This document shows positions 4,186 through 5,393 of a stretch of DNA of 5,393 nt, piece by piece. Under the pieces are notes generated by a model, which worked only from the letters and a program-made list of their open reading frames with translations, did not search any database and was not told where the DNA came from. Position numbers and translations under genes: made by a program. Source of the DNA: DASYAE01 sp036501535 (GTDB lineage Bacteria; Actinomycetota; Actinomycetes; Streptomycetales; Catenulisporaceae); NCBI GenBank assembly GCA_036501535.1, contig DASYAE010000058.1:1-5393 (forward strand). Direction: 5' to 3'. How positions within the stretch are numbered: the stretch's first letter is position 1; each line of letters opens with the position of its first letter.

Positions 4186-5393
4186 GTGGAAGGGTATGCG
4201 AAGGTCGGCGGGCGGGGCGTGTTCGGTCCGGCGCGGGAATGCCTGGAGGCGGAGATCGCCTGGCTCGACGGGGCTGAGGCGGGCGCTCTGGAGCACGCCG
4301 AGTTGGAGCGGGTGATGCAGGAACAGGGCCGTGAGCTGCAAAGACGGCTGCTGCAGGCTCATTTGGAGTTGCGCGGTGCGCGGGAGGAGCGCTTGGCGGA
4401 GGTTGTGGGGGTCGGCGGAGCGGCGCGCCGGTGGGCCGAATCGGGGCGTAGCACGCCCCTGGCGAGCGTGTTCGGTCAGGTGGAAGTGGAGCGGATCGCC
4501 TACCGGCGGCGCGGCGAGGCAGACCTGCACCCGCTGGACGCCGCGTTGAACCTGCCGCAGGAGAAGTACTCGCACGGCCTGCGGGAAGCCGTCGTGCGGG
4601 GGGTGATCGCCGGATCCTACAAGCACGCCCAGGAACAGGTCGCCCGCCACAGCGGGATCACCGTGCCGATGCGCCAACTCGGGGAGATGATCGTGGATGC
4701 GGCACGCGACTTCGAGGGCTTCTACAACCGGCCTGAGCACACCGACACCGACACCGACACCGAGGAGATGCTGCTGGTGCTCTCCTGCGACGGCAAGGGC
4801 GTGGTGATGCGCCCGGGATCGCTGCGTGCCGGGACCGCGAAGGCGGCGGCGGGGGCGAAGAACAAGCTGGCCACGCGTTTGTCGCGCGGGGAGAAGGCGA
4901 ACCGCAAGCGAATGGCCGAGGTCGCGTGTGTCTACGACGCCGTTCCGGGGGTGCGGGCGGCCGCAGACATCGTGCGGTTCCCGGCCCAGCCGGAGCGCGA
5001 TCCGGCTCCCGGGCCGGTCGCGATGAACAAGTGGCTGACCGCGAGTGTGGCCAAGGACGCCAAGCAGGTCATCGCGGAAGCGTTCGAGACGGCTTCGCGT
5101 CGGGATCCGGACCGCACGCGCACCTGGGTCGCGCTGGTGGACGGCAACAACCACCAGATCGATCGGATCACCGCGGAGGCGAGGACCCGCAACATCGAGA
5201 TCGCGATCGTGGTCGACTTCGTGCACGTTGCCGAGTACGTCTGGAAGGCGGCATGGTGCTTCTTCCCGGAAGGCGACGCGAAAGCCGAGGAATGGGTCGG
5301 CGGGATGCTGCGCGCGATCCTGGACGGACACGCCTGCCGCGTCGCCGGCGCCATCCGACGCAAGGCCACCTGGGCGAAACTGACCGGATCCAA
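4186..5393 (+). CDS. ISKra4-family transposase (partial, 3' end outside window)
   Basis: An uninterrupted frame of 402 codons from GTG 4186 to the window edge, with AAAGGAG 5 bases upstream of the start. It catalyses movement of the surrounding insertion sequence by DDE-type DNA cutting and joining. Residues about 15-75 form a charged helical region with likely coiled coil (ELERVMQEQGRELQRRLLQ). Next comes LHPLDAALNLPQEKYSHGLRE (about 114-134), typical of this transposase group. A helix-rich segment with KHAQEQVARHSGITV (about 146-160) follows, then an acidic linker HTDTDTDTEE (185-194). The RNase H-like core begins with LVLSCDGKGVVMRP (first Asp D202). It continues with NRKRMAEVACVYD (239-251), WVALVDGNNHQI (D319) and VVDFVHVAEYVW (D344, likely second catalytic Asp). 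The catalytic Glu should lie at or past the cut end. No stop or frameshift is seen, so the copy may be intact. Family call is from remembered motifs. Confidence 0.85.
   Translation, partial: MEGYAKVGGRGVFGPARECLEAEIAWLDGAEAGALEHAELERVMQEQGRELQRRLLQAHLELRGAREERLAEVVGVGGAARRWAESGRSTPLASVFGQVEVERIAYRRRGEADLHPLDAALNLPQEKYSHGLREAVVRGVIAGSYKHAQEQVARHSGITVPMRQLGEMIVDAARDFEGFYNRPEHTDTDTDTEEMLLVLSCDGKGVVMRPGSLRAGTAKAAAGAKNKLATRLSRGEKANRKRMAEVACVYDAVPGVRAAADIVRFPAQPERDPAPGPVAMNKWLTASVAKDAKQVIAEAFETASRRDPDRTRTWVALVDGNNHQIDRITAEARTRNIEIAIVVDFVHVAEYVWKAAWCFFPEGDAKAEEWVGGMLRAILDGHACRVAGAIRRKATWAKLTGS
4741..4764 (+). repeat. Hexanucleotide tandem repeat (ACCGAC) inside the transposase gene
   Basis: ACCGAC three times followed by ACCGAG, encoding Thr-Asp three times and then Thr-Glu (residues 186-193). 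It sits in the linker just before the catalytic domain. The period of six keeps the frame, so copy number could vary without harm. Confidence 0.6.

Larger units (their letters stand above)
4091..5393 (+). mobile_element. Insertion sequence of apparent ISKra4 type, left part (right end outside window)
   Basis: Identified from its transposase. The left boundary is approximate: it must lie between the hypothetical gene start (4035) and the regulatory inverted repeat (4127). A change in character near 4081-4110, including TGACCT repeated at 4091 and 4105, makes about 4091 a reasonable guess. Terminal inverted repeats and target duplication cannot be seen because the right end is missing. Confidence 0.6.

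Noticed and set aside
4036..5331. A very long minus-strand open frame extending the 224-residue gene back through the insertion sequence
   Set aside because: It is the antisense of the transposase gene, whose codon bias and conserved motifs are clear on the plus strand. The translated extension is Arg/His/Pro-rich with no domain.

Overview
The window is uniformly GC-rich, with strong G/C preference at third codon positions, GTG starts, probable leaderless genes and short hairpin terminators without U-tracts. This points to an actinomycete chromosome (Streptomyces-like or a related filamentous genus); the genus cannot be fixed from the sequence. Seven coding regions are supported: five complete genes, the last codons of a gene entering from the left, and a transposase gene that runs off the right edge.

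Region 1 (1-1590). After the tail of an unidentified gene comes a hairpin. Then a small divergent locus follows. A VOC/glyoxalase-fold gene and a very short DUF3052-like gene lie together on the minus strand. An HxlR-type regulator with an SCP2-like C-terminal domain is transcribed away from them. The roughly 58-base gap between the divergent starts holds a perfect CTTTCAA-T-TTGAAAG palindrome, the best candidate operator. I infer an autoregulated pair in which the regulator responds to a small molecule and controls the VOC protein.

Region 2 (1590-2905). The regulator converges on a membrane-anchored or exported polysaccharide deacetylase (NodB/CE4) on the minus strand. Between them are a 13-bp perfect-stem hairpin and three copies of a 12-base unit at an exact 15-base period. 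The region upstream of the deacetylase (about 210 bases) is a divergent promoter region with no further gene.

Region 3 (2906-4035). A small hypothetical protein with a winged-helix-like predicted layout (+) converges on a 224-residue hypothetical protein (-) across a 10-bp hairpin. Neither could be assigned a function.

Region 4 (about 4090-5393). This is the left part of an insertion sequence of apparent ISKra4 type, whose transposase is cut by the window end at codon 402. A 12-bp perfect inverted repeat buries the transposase ribosome binding site, which suggests translational self-restraint. The element lies directly upstream of the 224-residue gene and may have displaced its promoter.

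All three convergent gene junctions carry strong inverted repeats, consistent with bidirectional terminators. No tRNA, rRNA, CRISPR array or clearly novel multi-gene system was seen. The most interesting signals are regulatory: the operator palindrome, the SD-sequestering hairpin and the 15-base-period repeat, plus one apparently internally deleted protein.
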